Positions 1-11,990 of a DNA stretch of 64,000 bases are shown one piece after another. Origin of the DNA: Tragulus kanchil (taxonomy: Eukaryota; Chordata; Mammalia; Artiodactyla; Tragulidae). Both the position numbers and the translations under genes were made by a program. The stretch lies in assembly GCA_022376925.1 (NCBI GenBank), contig JAIOJX010000032.1, positions 116,661,979-116,725,978 on the forward strand, written 5' to 3'. The notes under the pieces are model-generated. The model saw only the letters and a program-made list of their open reading frames with translations. It was not told the DNA's origin and searched no databases. How positions within the stretch are numbered: position 1 is the stretch's first letter; each line of letters starts with the position of its first letter.

Positions 1-98
<98 letters not shown>

Positions 99-600
99 AT
101 TTCTCCCATGGTGACTACACTGTCAGCCTTTGAGCAAATGAGTTGAACTGAAATATTCTCCCTGCTAAAACTTTGCTTGGCACCTAGCACTGTGCCAGCC
201 TATAGTAGATGCTTAATATTAGTTGTAAATGTTAAGGTTTTCATTTATTTTTTTGAAACATATAAAGTATATGTCTATGTATTTCAGCAGAATCAGAAGC
301 ACTGCTTTCCTGTATGTGGTGAATGTTCTTGTCAGTGCACTATGAATCCTTATAGATTGTTCTCTGTGCATTTACTTCTATTGTGTATATATAAAGATGT
401 TTATATGTAGACAATTGTAATGTATGCATAGTTCTGATGTGTAAAGATTGTAATATTTCATATCTGAGCTCATTTTTCTTTGGAGATCCATTCCTATGGA
501 GTAAAGAGGAAGGGGACACTTGGTCACTTTCCGTGTCAAGTGGCCTCAGATTACATGAAATTCATTTGGATGAATTTAAGCTATTAAAGAGTTGAACCTC
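99..600 (+). other. 3' UTR of KLF18-like copy A
   Basis: The sequence after the stop aligns with the 3' UTR of copy B at 58533-59030, including a shared A/T-rich tract and a run around 355-420 with conserved TATATAAAG and TTTATATGTAGAC. A conserved ATTAAA at 583-588 matches ATTAAA at 59019-59024 in copy B and is the best candidate polyadenylation signal in both. The 3' boundary is inferred, not shown. Confidence 0.6.
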
Positions 601-2199
601 CTGCCTTGGCTTTTTTCCTCTTAAGCTGAGTGTCTCTTTATCCCCCTCTGTCTTCTCCAAATGCTCTCAGGACTCAGCGAATGGTGGTGTTGGAGGAGGA
701 GGAGTGATGAAGTGCTGGATGCCAGGGGAAGGATGTTCCCTTTCATGGCCTCTGTTGACATGTCTGCAACTTCAGTGACCTGGGGTCTGTTTCTCTTGTC
801 CTATGCATGGATGAACACCTACTCCTGAGGAGCTTAGCCATCTTCACCTGCTACGTAGATCCTTCTCCTAGCGCTTGCAGGCCCTGTCCTCTTAGGTCTG
901 GCTTGGATCCTCATCCAAGTTCCACCTTGAATAATATTCCTTTGAAAATATGTAAGCCCAGGATGTAATGTACCCCTCTATTCATTTTCAAATTTGGGGG
1001 CCAGCCTGAAAAGCACTTTCTACTGCAAGACTCTAAAGAAGCAGACTGCAAACCCCAGGGCTTCAGTTTGCCCTGCAGCATCTGAAGTTCTACTTGACCC
1101 ACCTACTCTCACTCCATGAAGGCCCCAACAGCTAGAGTCCTGAGTCTTTGAGGGTCCTACATTATATTTGAATATTATTTTTTCATGTGGTATTAAGTAT
1201 AATGTGAATTAATATAAGTTATAAATACACAGATAAGCATCTGTAAGAGCCTGTCACCCAGTGGCATGTGTTCAGGTATTGAGATGATCAATCAGGACAA
1301 TGAGCCAAACTGAAAGTACAGATGAAGGCTTTATTTACTTACTGCTGGAGAGTGAGCAGGGAGCCAAAAGAAGAGGTGCCAACTCTCCAAAATTCCTTCG
1401 TTCCTCGTGATCCAACACGAGGCAGGGGTAACATCACATGCAGCACAGGTAGGGGGTAATTCTTCCATTGCCTCCAATAAAAGACTCCTACATTTTTTAT
1501 GGCAGGGGAAGACAAGCAGGAAAGGGGAAATTCTAGGAGTGAAAATGTATTGAGTCAGACAGGAGAAGAATGCTTCAATCAACATCCCCAATAAGGACGT
1601 GTGGATGTCCTTGCCAGTCACTCCCTTCAGAAAATTGCACTGCAGGGATCTGCCCCAGATCTGGTGTGGGGAGAGTAGCTTTCAGCACGAGACCCTCCAT
1701 AGTCTTGTAATGGCTGGGACTAAAAGATCACAAATAGGTGTTGACCTGGAATTGGACTCTTTAATTTCACCCCTGGATCCTTCAGGATCTGAGTGACAAG
1801 AAGAGGTTACACCATCATGTCCTCTGTGAATCATACATGGATGCCATGTGACCATGCTGACTGGTGAATCTGAAGACCATGACCTAAGCCATTCCAAGTA
1901 GGATGATTAGTCCTGCCTGGAGGAGTAAGTGTAGCCATGAGCCCCTATGTCTTCCAAGTGAGATAAAGATGCCTCAGAATCCATTAGGGTCTATTCTAGA
2001 GATGGCCCAAGAGGTCATCTGTCTCAGTCTCCGAATGGACTGTTCTAATTTGCCAGTTTTCATGATGCAAGTGTTGGCAGTGGCACAGAACCCCTCCTTG
2101 TCTAGGCAGCTGGAAGCCAAGGACTATGCAGGTAGCCAATACTACTTGGGCCAAGGAATGGGTGCTGTTTTGTTTTGCCTCAGAGAGTATCATTAATAA
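601..2199. other. Intergenic DNA downstream of copy A, no gene seen
   Basis: Short open frames occur on both strands, but none is long or resembles a known protein. The beginning (to about 720) is still alignable to the copy B flank near 59035-59110. The stretch 1280-1850 has the composition of an old retroelement or LTR, but I could not assign it to a family. Confidence 0.4.
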
Positions 2200-4505
2200 C
2201 TTCAACAAGGGTCAAGGGCAGGTAGCATAGAACTTTTTATGATCAGAAGTTTCCAGCAGTGAGAGTAACTATCCAATTTCCTCCATCAGGGCAAGAGTGA
2301 GTGTAGGGAGAAGGCTACCACATTTATGGCCAAAATACTCTGACAGTGGATCTTGCTGCTCTTCCAGATGTTCTGGTGGCCTCCTTCTCTGATAGGAGTG
2401 AGTTGACATTTCAGTGTTTTATTCCTGCAGAATCCAGCTGCATCAGTAAAGAATGTCACATTTATAGCGCTGGTGCACTTAAGGTACTAGAAAATTCCTA
2501 ATTGGCCAATAGCTGCCTGTCAAAGCATATGTACTCTTCAAGAAACTCAGAGAGTTTATGAATCCGAAGTCAAATAACACAACTGGCTCATGACACTGTT
2601 CTCCTGCCCTGACTCACACTGGTGATCTGAGAGCCTGTGGAGACCTGTAAGACTAGGGTAAATCTGGATAAATGGGGCCCAGAAGAAGGGTGGCTGGGTA
2701 CACCATTGGATGGCCTCCTGGCATTCCATTGGTAGAGTCCCAGCTCTGAGGTAGCAGCCTTTCTGGTAACCCAGTAGACAAATACCATCAAGATCCCCAA
2801 ATAAGTTATTGGGAAAGCACCAGTTCCAAAGGTTCCCACCAAATGCTGGGCCTCTCCTCCCATTTTTTTCTCTTTCTCCCCAACCAAAGTAGACTGTGTA
2901 AGGGCACCTTGAAGGAAGAGGTGTCTAGAAATGCACCCTATAAACAGATGCTTCATCACAAAGTATAAGAAGATGGTCTTTGTCATGATCAAGGTAAACT
3001 AATCAAGTCTCTAGGTCTCTTTGAATTACTGTAGAAAGCAATCCTAAAGGAGTCTACATTCTTTTCAGGAAAGCATGAGCCCCAGTAAAACACTGAGTTG
3101 CAGAAAGCCTGCTGACACCAAAGACCTGCTCAGAGTCAACAACGAGACTGCAATGAGAAGAGCTTGGCTTTTGGCTTGTCCAACATCCATTATACACTTA
3201 CGTTACCCATAGATGAAAAGAATGCATTATCTAGAAGTAAAAAGAATGTCTATCTTGAGGATAGGGATCAATGCCTACCTTCCTATGACACTAATGCTAG
3301 TGCTATCTGGAAGATTCCTCCATGCCAAGGCCACACTGACGTGCACATGCTTCAACAAGGGTCAAGGGCAGGTAGCATAGAACTTTTTATGATCAGAAGT
3401 TTCCAGCAGTGAGAGTAACTATCCAATTTCCTCCATCAGGGCAAGAGTGAGTGTAGGGAGAAGGCTACCACATTTATGGCCAAAATACTCTGACAGTGGA
3501 TCTTGCTGCTCTTCCAGATGTTCTGGTGGCCTCCTTCTCTGATAGGAGTGAGTTGACATTTCAGTGTTTTATTCCTGCAGAATCCAGCTGCATCAGTAAA
3601 GAATGTCACATTTATAGCGCTGGTGCACTTAAGGTACTAGAAAATTCCTAATTGGCCAATAGCTGCCTGTCAAAGCATATGTACTCTTCAAGAAACTCAG
3701 AGAGTTTATGAATCCGAAGTCAAATAACACAACTGGCTCATGACACTGTTCTCCTGCCCTGACTCACACTGGTGATCTGAGAGCCTGTGGAGACCTGTAA
3801 GACTAGGGTAAATCTGGATAAATGGGGCCCAGAAGAAGGGTGGCTGGGTACACCATTGGATGGCCTCCTGGCATTCCATTGGTAGAGTCCCAGCTCTGAG
3901 GTAGCAGCCTTTCTGGTAACCCAGTAGACAAATACCATCAAGATCCCCAAATAAGTTATTGGGAAAGCACCAGTTCCAAAGGTTCCCACCAAATGCTGGG
4001 CCTCTCCTCCCATTTTTTTCTCTTTCTCCCCAACCAAAGTAGACTGTGTAAGGGCACCTTGAAGGAAGAGGTGTCTAGAAATGCACCCTATAAACAGATG
4101 CTTCATCACAAAGTATAAGAAGATGGTCTTTGTCATGATCAAGGTAAACTAATCAAGTCTCTAGGTCTCTTTGAATTACTGTAGAAAGCAATCCTAAAGG
4201 AGTCTACATTCTTTTCAGGAAAGCATGAGCCCCAGTAAAACATTGAGTTGCAGAAAGCCTGCTGACACCAAAGACCTGCTCAGAGTCAACAACGAGACTG
4301 CAATGAGAAGAGCTTGGCTTTTGGCTTGTCCAACATCCATTATACACTTACGTTACCCATAGATGAAAAGAATGCATTATCTAGAAGTAAAAAGAATGTC
4401 TATCTTGAGGATAGGGATCAATGCCTACCTTCCTATGACACTAATGCTAGTGCTATCTGGAAGATTCCCTCCCCAGATGCCAAGGCCACACTGACGTGCA
4501 CATGC
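2200..4505. repeat. Direct tandem duplication D1 (2200-3349 / 3350-4505)
   Basis: Two head-to-tail copies at offset 1150. They are almost identical: one substitution near 3092/4242, and copy 1 is degraded only at its last bases, where a short run near 3317-3322 is missing relative to 4467-4477. The unit itself is intergenic and is paralogous to the flank of copy B near 61400-63800. Probable unmerged contig overlap. Confidence 0.9.
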
Positions 4506-4780
4506 TAATTTCTTTCTTTTGAAAACTTGAAGGAATGTATCCCTGTCATACTTGATATATGCTCTTGTTCTGAGAAGATAATTAAACTGTGCTGAATGCC
4601 ACGCATCTCCAGAGCACTTTCTTCCTTGGTGGAGACTGCACGCCCAGGCTGGTCCTCAGTATGGCTAAAGTAACACTCTCTTCTACTCCTTATGTCAAAC
4701 TGTGTGATGATTATCTGAGTTGACAGCCACTCAGAACAGCGGTGGTCAAGAGTCAAATGTTTGCAGGTGGATGGAGGTGT
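4308..4780. repeat. Paralogous flank segment, matches 63560-64000
   Basis: The stretch with the landmarks AATGCATTATCTAGAAGT and GAGAAGATAATTAAACTGTG also appears at 63640-63880, with scattered substitutions and small indels. This shows that the segment downstream of each KLF copy belongs to one duplicated block. Short open frames here are shared between the two copies but are not kept as proteins: their starts and ends differ. Confidence 0.75.
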
Positions 4781-4985
4781 TCTCAATGCTTTGTGTGTGT
4801 GTGCTCAGTCCTGTCTGACCCTTTGTGACCCCCATAGACCATAGCCCACCACGCTCCTCTGTCCTTGGGATTATCCCAGCAAGAATACTGGAGTGGGTTG
4901 CTATTTCCTCCTCCTAGGGATCTTCCTGACTCAAGGATCAAAACCAAAGCTCCTGCATCTTTACCACTGAGCCACCGTGGACCCA
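4781..4985 (-). mobile_element. Bov-tA-type SINE
   Basis: Antisense Bov-tA signature: CTCAGTCCTGTCTGACCC, a central AAGAATACTGGAGTGGGTTG and a terminal CACTGAGCCACCGTGGA. It is ruminant-specific and diverged. Confidence 0.8.
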
Positions 4986-5509
4986 AACAGAAACACCCTT
5001 CTTTCTTATGGACCTGAGAGACCTGGAGAGGAAAAGGAAGAAGGACTAGAAGTGGAGAGGTATGAGTCATAGTGAAGAAATATGCCTCACCAAGGCCTCC
5101 CGTAAAGAGGCTTATGGATGAAAGTGAGAAGGCAAGAAACAAATCGTTTATCAGCCTGTCTGATCCAAGGGGTCCTGGGTCTCCCTTCAGAAAGTGCAAT
5201 GCCTTGCTGTGCATCATCTCCAATGTAAGGAGAGCAGCTTCCTCCAGGAAACCAGCCAGGAACAGCCTTAGGGATCAGCCCTGAAAAAAATCATACATAG
5301 GGTTTGGACTGGAAGCCAGAATCCTCACCCAATTTAAGAACTGGAATATTGTTGACACTCTTGTATCTACTCATGTGCTTCTCTCATCTAACCCTCTGTC
5401 TATCATCTAGAAAGAGCTACTACTCTGAATTTTATATGTATAAATTCCCTTGATTTACCTTCTATGGATTATCATAAATTTACATATTTTAAAAATGTAT
5501 AGCTTTGAG
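4986..5509. other. Unassigned non-coding DNA
   Basis: No gene or recognisable repeat. The only open frames are short and lack support. Confidence 0.3.
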
Positions 5510-5640
5510 AACTGGTTGTCTGGTGGTTAAGACTTCATGCTTACATTTCAGGGGGCAGAGGTTTGATCCCTGGTCAGGGAACTAAGGTTCTAAGTGCTGT
5601 GAGATGCATCCAAAACAAAAACAAAAACAAAAAAAAGACC
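5510..5640 (+). mobile_element. CHR-1-like tRNA SINE, short form
   Basis: tRNA-derived head (CTGGTGGTTAAGAC ... GGTTTGATCCCTGGTCAGGG) followed directly by an A-rich tail (AAAACAAAAACA). Old and diverged. Confidence 0.65.
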
Positions 5641-5689
5641 CTCGATAAAAAGACCCTTGATAACAACCACCAAAGAAAAACTCAATGCA

Positions 5690-5925
5690 GGCTTCCCTGG
5701 TGATCCTGTGGGTAGAGAGTCCACCTTGCAGTGCAAGGGGCACTGGTTCCATCCCTGGTCTGGGAAGATCCCACATGCCACGGAGCAGCTGAACGGGGTG
5801 TGTCCAGTTATGAGTCAGTGCTCCACAAGAGAGGGCACTGCAATTGGAGGCACACATGGGCCAAAGAATAAAGATGGATGAAAATAAATAAATAAACAAT
5901 AAAAGAGGCCAAAGTTAAAAAACCA
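5690..5925 (+). mobile_element. CHR-derived tRNA SINE, tail type 1
   Basis: Starts GGCTTCCCTGG and has a diverged B box. It ends with the type 1 tail AACAATAAAAGAGGCCAAAG followed by A's. Similar short sequence (TCAATG) on both sides may be a decayed target-site duplication. Confidence 0.8.
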
Positions 5926-6486
5926 AATTCAATGTATTATCAGCACACTGGGGTGGGGAGGAGACCAAAGAGATAGGAGAATACACTTGAGTCTTTTATC
6001 AAGTCCAACCAGCATGAAGAGAAAAGATAACATGCCATCTCTCATGATTCAAATTTAATCTGCCAGACAGTGAAGTTTTAGACATTAATCTAAATATGAA
6101 AAATAGCAACACATTTCTATCCAATTAAAAATCCCAGCCATTTTCTTGAAGTTTTACTAAAACTAAAGTCCATTACGGATTTCACGTTATGTAAAGCAGT
6201 AGGAGAATAATATACAGAATGAATAAAGTGTAATAAAAGAGCAACCCTTAGATGTAAGGGAGCACTATATGGGACTCTAAGGCTCAAAGAGGACAGGCTG
6301 AAGAGTCAGGACCAGCTTGGAAGATAAGCCCTCCCTAAGGTAGGGGTTCAGACCCCATTGAAGAAGGCTGCAGAAGGTGGATGGCTGAGAAGTTTGCAGG
6401 TTTGTAGTCATTGCAGAAGCAGAGCTGGTTCACAGTCACTGATCAAGCAGGAAGGAGCCCTCAGGGTGCAGGTGAGCTGTGGACAG
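5926..6486. other. Unassigned non-coding DNA
   Basis: A/T-rich stretch with no gene, RNA gene or repeat that I can name. Confidence 0.3.
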
Positions 6487-6868
6487 GGGCTGGAGAAGGA
6501 ATGGAGAAGGAATAGAGGTGCTAGTGTGGGATGAGGCATGGAATACACAGTGTCCATGGTGGGAGAGCTGTGGTGTTGGCATTGAGGGGTCAGAAGAGAC
6601 AGCCCTGGGAATCAGCAGAGGGACTGAGGCCGCTGGTGTGGGTGGGAGGCTTGCAGTGGGCAGTGTTTGCATGGATAGGGCTGCGGAAGGGTGACCACCA
6701 GGATCTACTCTTGCTGCAAGGTTAACAAATAGTAAAGCAGAGCTAGTGAATGAAGAGACAGATCAGTAGGATAAAACAGAAAGCCTCTAAATAGACACAA
6801 GGACATATGGGAAATAAGTATGAAAGTGACAAATCAATAGAAGAAGGATGAACTTTAAGAAAGTGTGC

Positions 6869-6999
6869 TGGAGAGAGTTGCCTGGTGGCTCAGTGGTTAG
6901 AATTTTGGGCTTTCATTGAGGTGGTCTGGGTTTAATGCCTGCTCAGGGAACTGGCTGCAGTGCAGTGCCCTCCCTCCACCAAAAAAAAAAAAAAAAAAA
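6869..6999 (+). mobile_element. CHR-1-like SINE (repeated at 7977-8107)
   Basis: GCCTGGTGGCTCAGTGGTTA head, central GGTCTGGGTTTAATGCC (degenerate B box) and a pure A tail of about 20. The second copy is part of D2. Confidence 0.65.
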
Positions 7000-7146
7000 A
7001 GTTCTGATATAGTTCTTTAACTTAGTAGTGAAAGCTGAAATTAGATCTGTAATTCATTCCATATGTAAAAGTAAACTTAAATGGATCAAGTATTTAAAAG
7101 TAAAATATGCAGCCATACAAGTACCAGAAAAAAATACGTGAATTCC

Positions 7147-7355
7147 TCTATGTTGTTACTCAGTCATGTCCAACTCTTTGTGACCTAATGGACTGCAGCA
7201 TGTCAGGCTTCCCCATTCTCCACTATGTCCTGGAGTTCACTCAAGTTCATGTTCGTTGAATTGATGATGCTATCAACCATATCATCCTCTGCCATCCTCT
7301 CCTCCTTTTGCTTTTGATCTTTCCAAGCATAAGGATCTTTTCCAATGAGTTGGCT
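7147..7355 (-). mobile_element. BovB 3' fragment (repeated at 8255-8463)
   Basis: Antisense BovB 3' end: CTCAGTCATGTCCAACTC, GACTGCAGCATGTCAGGC and a decayed version of the C-terminal reverse-transcriptase ORF. The second copy is part of D2. Confidence 0.75.
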
Positions 7356-8787
7356 CATATAACCAGAATTTATAGAAAGAATTCTAGGACTCAGGTCTGG
7401 AGGCAATAAAATAAGAGAACTGGTAAAATTGACTCTATGAAAATAAAAACCTTTGACAGGACAAACAATAGAGAGGAAGATAAGCAGGCAGACAGATAAA
7501 GTCAAGAGACAGGTGGCAGTTATCTAAAAACTGAGGGGGAAAATACACTAAAACCCAGAGGAAAATATGGACAAAATCATGAATAGACAATTTAGGGCTG
7601 GAGAAGGAATGGAGAAGGAATAGAGGTGCTAGTGTGGGATGAGGCATGGAATACACAGTGTCCATGGTGGGAGAGCTGTGGTGTTGGCATTGAGGGGTCA
7701 GAAGAGACAGCCCTGGGAATCAGCAGAGGGACTGAGGCCGCTGGTGTGGGTGGGAGGCTTGCAGTGGGCAGTGTTTGCATGGATAGGGCTGCGGAAGGGT
7801 GACCACCAGGATCTACTCTTGCTGCAAGGTTAACAAATAGTAAAGCAGAGCTAGTGAATGAAGAGACAGATCAGTAGGATAAAACAGAAAGCCTCTAAAT
7901 AGACACAAGGACATATGGGAAATAAGTATGAAAGTGACAAATCAATAGAAGAAGGATGAACTTTAAGAAAGTGTGCTGGAGAGAGTTGCCTGGTGGCTCA
8001 GTGGTTAGAATTTTGGGCTTTCATTGAGGTGGTCTGGGTTTAATGCCTGCTCAGGGAACTGGCTGCAGTGCAGTGCCCTCCCTCCACCAAAAAAAAAAAA
8101 AAAAAAAAGTTCTGATATAGTTCTTTAACTTAGTAGTGAAAGCTGAAATTAGATCTGTAATTCATTCCATATGTAAAAGTAAACTTAAATGGATCAAGTA
8201 TTTAAAAGTAAAATATGCAGCCATACAAGTACCAGAAAAAAATACGTGAATTCCTCTATGTTGTTACTCAGTCATGTCCAACTCTTTGTGACCTAATGGA
8301 CTGCAGCATGTCAGGCTTCCCCATTCTCCACTATGTCCTGGAGTTCACTCAAGTTCATGTTCGTTGAATTGATGATGCTATCAACCATATCATCCTCTGC
8401 CATCCTCTCCTCCTTTTGCTTTTGATCTTTCCAAGCATAAGGATCTTTTCCAATGAGTTGGCTCATATAACCAGAATTTATAGAAAGAATTCTAGGACTC
8501 AGGTCTGGAGGCAATAAAATAAGAGAACTGGTAAAATTGACTCTATGAAAATAAAAACCTTTGACAGGACAAACAATAGAGAGGAAGATAAGCAGGCAGA
8601 CAGATAAAGTCAAGAGACAGGTGGCAGTTATCTAAAAACTGAGGGGGAAAATACACTAAAACCCAGAGGAAAATATGGACAAAATCATGAATAGACAATT
8701 TACATGAAAATGTACCTTAAGAGTCTGTAAATATATGAAATCTATCATTTGAAATTTGTAAAGCACAGATTAAAACAACATGAAAGA

Positions 8788-9095
8788 GGGGCTTCCCTGG
8801 TGGTCCAGTGGATAAGGACACCACCTTGCAGCGCAAGGGGCGCCGGTTCGATCCCTGGCCTGGGAAGATCCCAGATGCCTCAGAGTGGCTAGACCGATGT
8901 GTCCAATTACTGAGCCGGAGCTCTGGAGCATATGTGCCCAGAGCCGGTGCTCTGCAACGAGAGAGGCCACTGTGATGGGAGGCCCACACAGGCCAAAGAA
9001 CAAAGATAGATGAAAAATAGATAAATGAAAGATGAATAGAAGTGGCCCGCCTGCCCCGCTCCTTCCCCAACCCACCCCTCCCACCCAAAAAAAAA
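8788..9095 (+). mobile_element. CHR-derived tRNA SINE, tail type 2
   Basis: Head GGGGCTTCCCTGGTGG with A box TGGTCCAGTGG and intact B box GGTTCGATCCC. Here the 3' end is the alternative tail AGAAGTGGCCCGCCTG followed by a C-rich stretch and A's. Flanking ACATGAAAGA on both sides (8779 and 9098) is a target-site duplication, so the element is complete and fairly young. Confidence 0.88.
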
Positions 9096-9421
9096 CTACA
9101 TGAAAGAATATTGCCAGTGAAAATGGTGAAGGACCTTAAAAGATTCTCTTCTCCATAAAAGTAATGACAACTGATTAGAATAAAAAAATTTAAATTCAAG
9201 AAATTAGTCACAGGCTTGAGGCTGGGGAGCATTTACAGAAAAAAAATGACTGACATGAAACAACAAGCTCTGTGGCATTTCAACTTGTCTTGTTTCTCTC
9301 CATCAAGTGTTCAGTGTAGTCTAGAAAATTACCAGCTTGCAGTGATGGTGAAAACCAGCAGCCTGGCGGCCACCACAGAGGGCAGAACAAGGCTGGAGTT
9401 ATGGTCAAGCACCCCTTCCCA

Positions 9422-9680
9422 GTTCAGTTCAGTTGCTCAGTCATGTCCAACTCTTTGTGACTCCATGGACTGCAGCACACCAGGCTTTCCCGTTCTTCAC
9501 TACCTCCCGGAGTTTGCTCAAACTCATGCCCATTGACTCAGCAATGCCATCCAACCATCTCGTCCTCTGTCATCCCCTTCTCCTTTTGCCTTATATTTTC
9601 CCCAACATCAGAACCTTTTGCAATGAGTTGCCTCTTCACATCAGGTGGCCAAAGTATTGGAGCTTCAGCTTCAGCTGAAG
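9422..9680 (-). mobile_element. BovB 3' fragment (repeated at 10453-10711)
   Basis: Antisense BovB 3' terminus beginning CAGTTCAGTTCAGTTGCTCA and running into the degraded C-terminal ORF, ending near TTCAGCTTCAGC. The second copy lies in D3. Confidence 0.8.
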
Positions 9681-9895
9681 TCTCCTTCCCAGAGGACACT
9701 CATGATTTGACCTGTCTGGTGGGTTCCTGGAAGACTCCAGTTGCAAGACTGGCAATATTTGACCAGATTCAGAGCTTCCCTGGGGTAAACACCATTTTCT
9801 CTGGGGCATTTATCAAAAATGACTGTCAGTATTTTTTGGACATCACACCTCCTGAGACAGTGGACAGCAGATCTAATACTTTGCATACTTCCTCC
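9681..9895. other. Unassigned DNA beside BovB fragment (repeated at 10712-10926)
   Basis: An open frame of 121 codons on the + strand covers the BovB fragment and this stretch, but most of it is antisense LINE sequence, so it is not a gene. Confidence 0.3.
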
Positions 9896-11410
9896 TAAAA
9901 ATTAGACAGAGAAGTGAGAGTAAATAAAAATACCTCTGGCGGTGCCAGCCTCAGAGGCTGAGGAGAGCTGGAGGAGATCGTGGCAGTGAGAAGATGCTGC
10001 GCTTTTGGTGTAAACTGGAATTCATTAGGGATCCTTTCTCAGACTCCAGTCAGAATTGAGAGTTCAGATAAGTGAGGCTGCCATTGCTGCTTTGAACACC
10101 TCAGAAAAAGAGAATGAATTTATCAGGGGTGAAAAAGAAGAGCTTGCTAGAAGCCAAAGAAAATAAGATACCAGGGTTCCTTCTCCATAAAAGTAATGAC
10201 AACTGATTAGAATAAAAAAATTTAAATTCAAGAAATTAGTCACAGGCTTGAGGCTGGGGAGCATTTACAGAAAAAAAATGACTGACATGAAACAACAAGC
10301 TCTGTGGCATTTCAACTTGTCTTGTTCTCTCCATCAAGTGTTCAGTGTAGTCTAGAAAATTACCAGCTTGCAGTGATGGTGAAAACCAGCAGCCTGGCGG
10401 CCACCACAGAGGGCAGAACAAGGCTGGAGTTATGGTCAAGCACCCCTTCCCAGTTCAGTTCAGTTGCTCAGTCATGTCCAACTCTTTGTGACTCCATGGA
10501 CTGCAGCACACCAGGCTTTCCCGTTCTTCACTACCTCCCGGAGTTTGCTCAAACTCATGCCCATTGACTCAGCAATGCCATCCAACCATCTCGTCCTCTG
10601 TCATCCCCTTCTCCTTTTGCCTTATATTTTCCCCAACATCAGAACCTTTTGCAATGAGTTGCCTCTTCACATCAGGTGGCCAAAGTATTGGAGCTTCAGC
10701 TTCAGCTGAAGTCTCCTTCCCAGAGGACACTCATGATTTGACCTGTCTGGTGGGTTCCTGGAAGACTCCAGTTGCAAGACTGGCAATATTTGACCAGATT
10801 CAGAGCTTCCCTGGGGTAAACACCATTTTCTCTGGGGCATTTATCAAAAATGACTGTCAGTATTTTTTGGACATCACACCTCCTGAGACAGTGGACAGCA
10901 GATCTAATACTTTGCATACTTCCTCCTAAAAATTAGACAGAGAAGTGAGAGTAAATAAAAATACCTCTGGCGGTGCCAGCCTCAGAGGCTGAGGAGAGCT
11001 GGAGGAGATCGTGGCAGTGAGAAGATGCTGCGCTTTTGGTGTAAACTGGAATTCATTAGGGATCCTTTCTCAGACTCCAGTCAGAATTGAGAGTTCAGAT
11101 AAGTGAGGCTGCCATTGCTGCTTTGAACACCTCAGAAAAAGAGAATGAATTTATCAGGGGTGAAAAAGAAGAGCTTGCTAGAAGCCAAAGAAAATAAGAT
11201 GTACCAGGGTTCCTTCTCCTATCAAACACAAAGATACTCTGATGAGAAGTCCAGGGATCACTCTAAAGATCAAGGAGCCACCAAGTAGTCAAGTGAGAAG
11301 GAAGGATGGTGGAAAGAGTGTAGTGCTTCCATTGGTAGTGAAACTCTTTACCTCAAGATTGGGACTTGAGCCCAAAACCCAATTTGGGACTCGAACCCAC
11401 TCATGAGTGT

Positions 11411-11463
11411 GCATACACACACACACACACACACACACTCTACACACACACACACACACACAC
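11411..11463. repeat. CA microsatellite (second copy 12505-12548)
   Basis: Interrupted (CA)n followed by a TCTCTCTC run. Length differs between the two D4 copies, as expected of slippage in reads or of two alleles. Confidence 0.95.
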
Positions 11464-11990
11464 TCTGTCTCTCTCTCTCTGAAACTGGTAAGCCGACAGC
11501 ACTGTCTGGTCATCACAGTTGTGTTGGGATTCATGGTGTTGGTGCAGGTTACCTTAGCAACATGCCCGCTGCCTTTTTTGGCTTTTATTGTACAATCAGT
11601 ACTATGAATTTTATGTTTGGAGTTTTGTGACTTTGTAGCATTTTAGATAAGTGTTGTGTTTGTAGTTTGTTGTGCAGAGTGAAAGAGTTCTGCTAAATAA
11701 GCCTATGATTTGAGTGAAAAAAGAGGGAGGGTGTGGGCACCCTAGATGATAGCAGTGTCTTCAGGAAGCTTCAGCAGATGATGAAAAGAAGGAAGAAAAT
11801 GGCTCAGAAAAAGGATTCTGCTTACAGAAGATCTAAGAATCAGGGAAAGCAACCAGAAATAAAAGACCATGTACTAAAGAAACAGTTGTACACTGTGTAA
11901 ACAAAAGAAGACCGTCTTGAACTGAAAATTACATTTAAGACCTAGATTTTCCACCTCACTCACCAGAAATTCCTTTCAAAACCCTAAAGT
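11464..11990. other. Unassigned stretch, possibly a decayed retrocopy
   Basis: Between 11213 and 11990 there are short runs that read like coding sequence (charged, Ser/Lys-rich) broken by stops. This would fit an old processed pseudogene, but I could not identify a parent gene. Repeated in D4 copy 2. Confidence 0.25.

Larger units (their letters stand above)
6487..8702. repeat. Direct tandem duplication D2 (6487-7594 / 7595-8702)
   Basis: Offset is exactly 1108 throughout, with essentially no differences, even in the A-run of the enclosed SINE. Contains a short CHR-like SINE and a BovB fragment in each copy. Confidence 0.92.
9149..11212. repeat. Direct tandem duplication D3 (9149-10180 / 10181-11212)
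   Basis: Offset 1032, then 1031 after a single-base difference (TGTTTCTC versus TGTTCTC). Copy 1 loses two bases just before the junction. Contains a BovB fragment. Confidence 0.92.

Noticed and set aside
2588..2992. Minus-strand frame of 134 codons, repeated identically at 3738-4142
   Set aside because: The repetition is due to D1. The frame has no similarity I recognise, and the paralogous flank near 61.4 kb does not keep it open.
9433..9898. Overlapping + strand frames of 81-121 codons
   Set aside because: Antisense BovB 3' sequence, which stays open by composition.
11411..11463. CA-rich tracts as a CRISPR-like or satellite array
   Set aside because: Simple microsatellites; no spacer-repeat structure.
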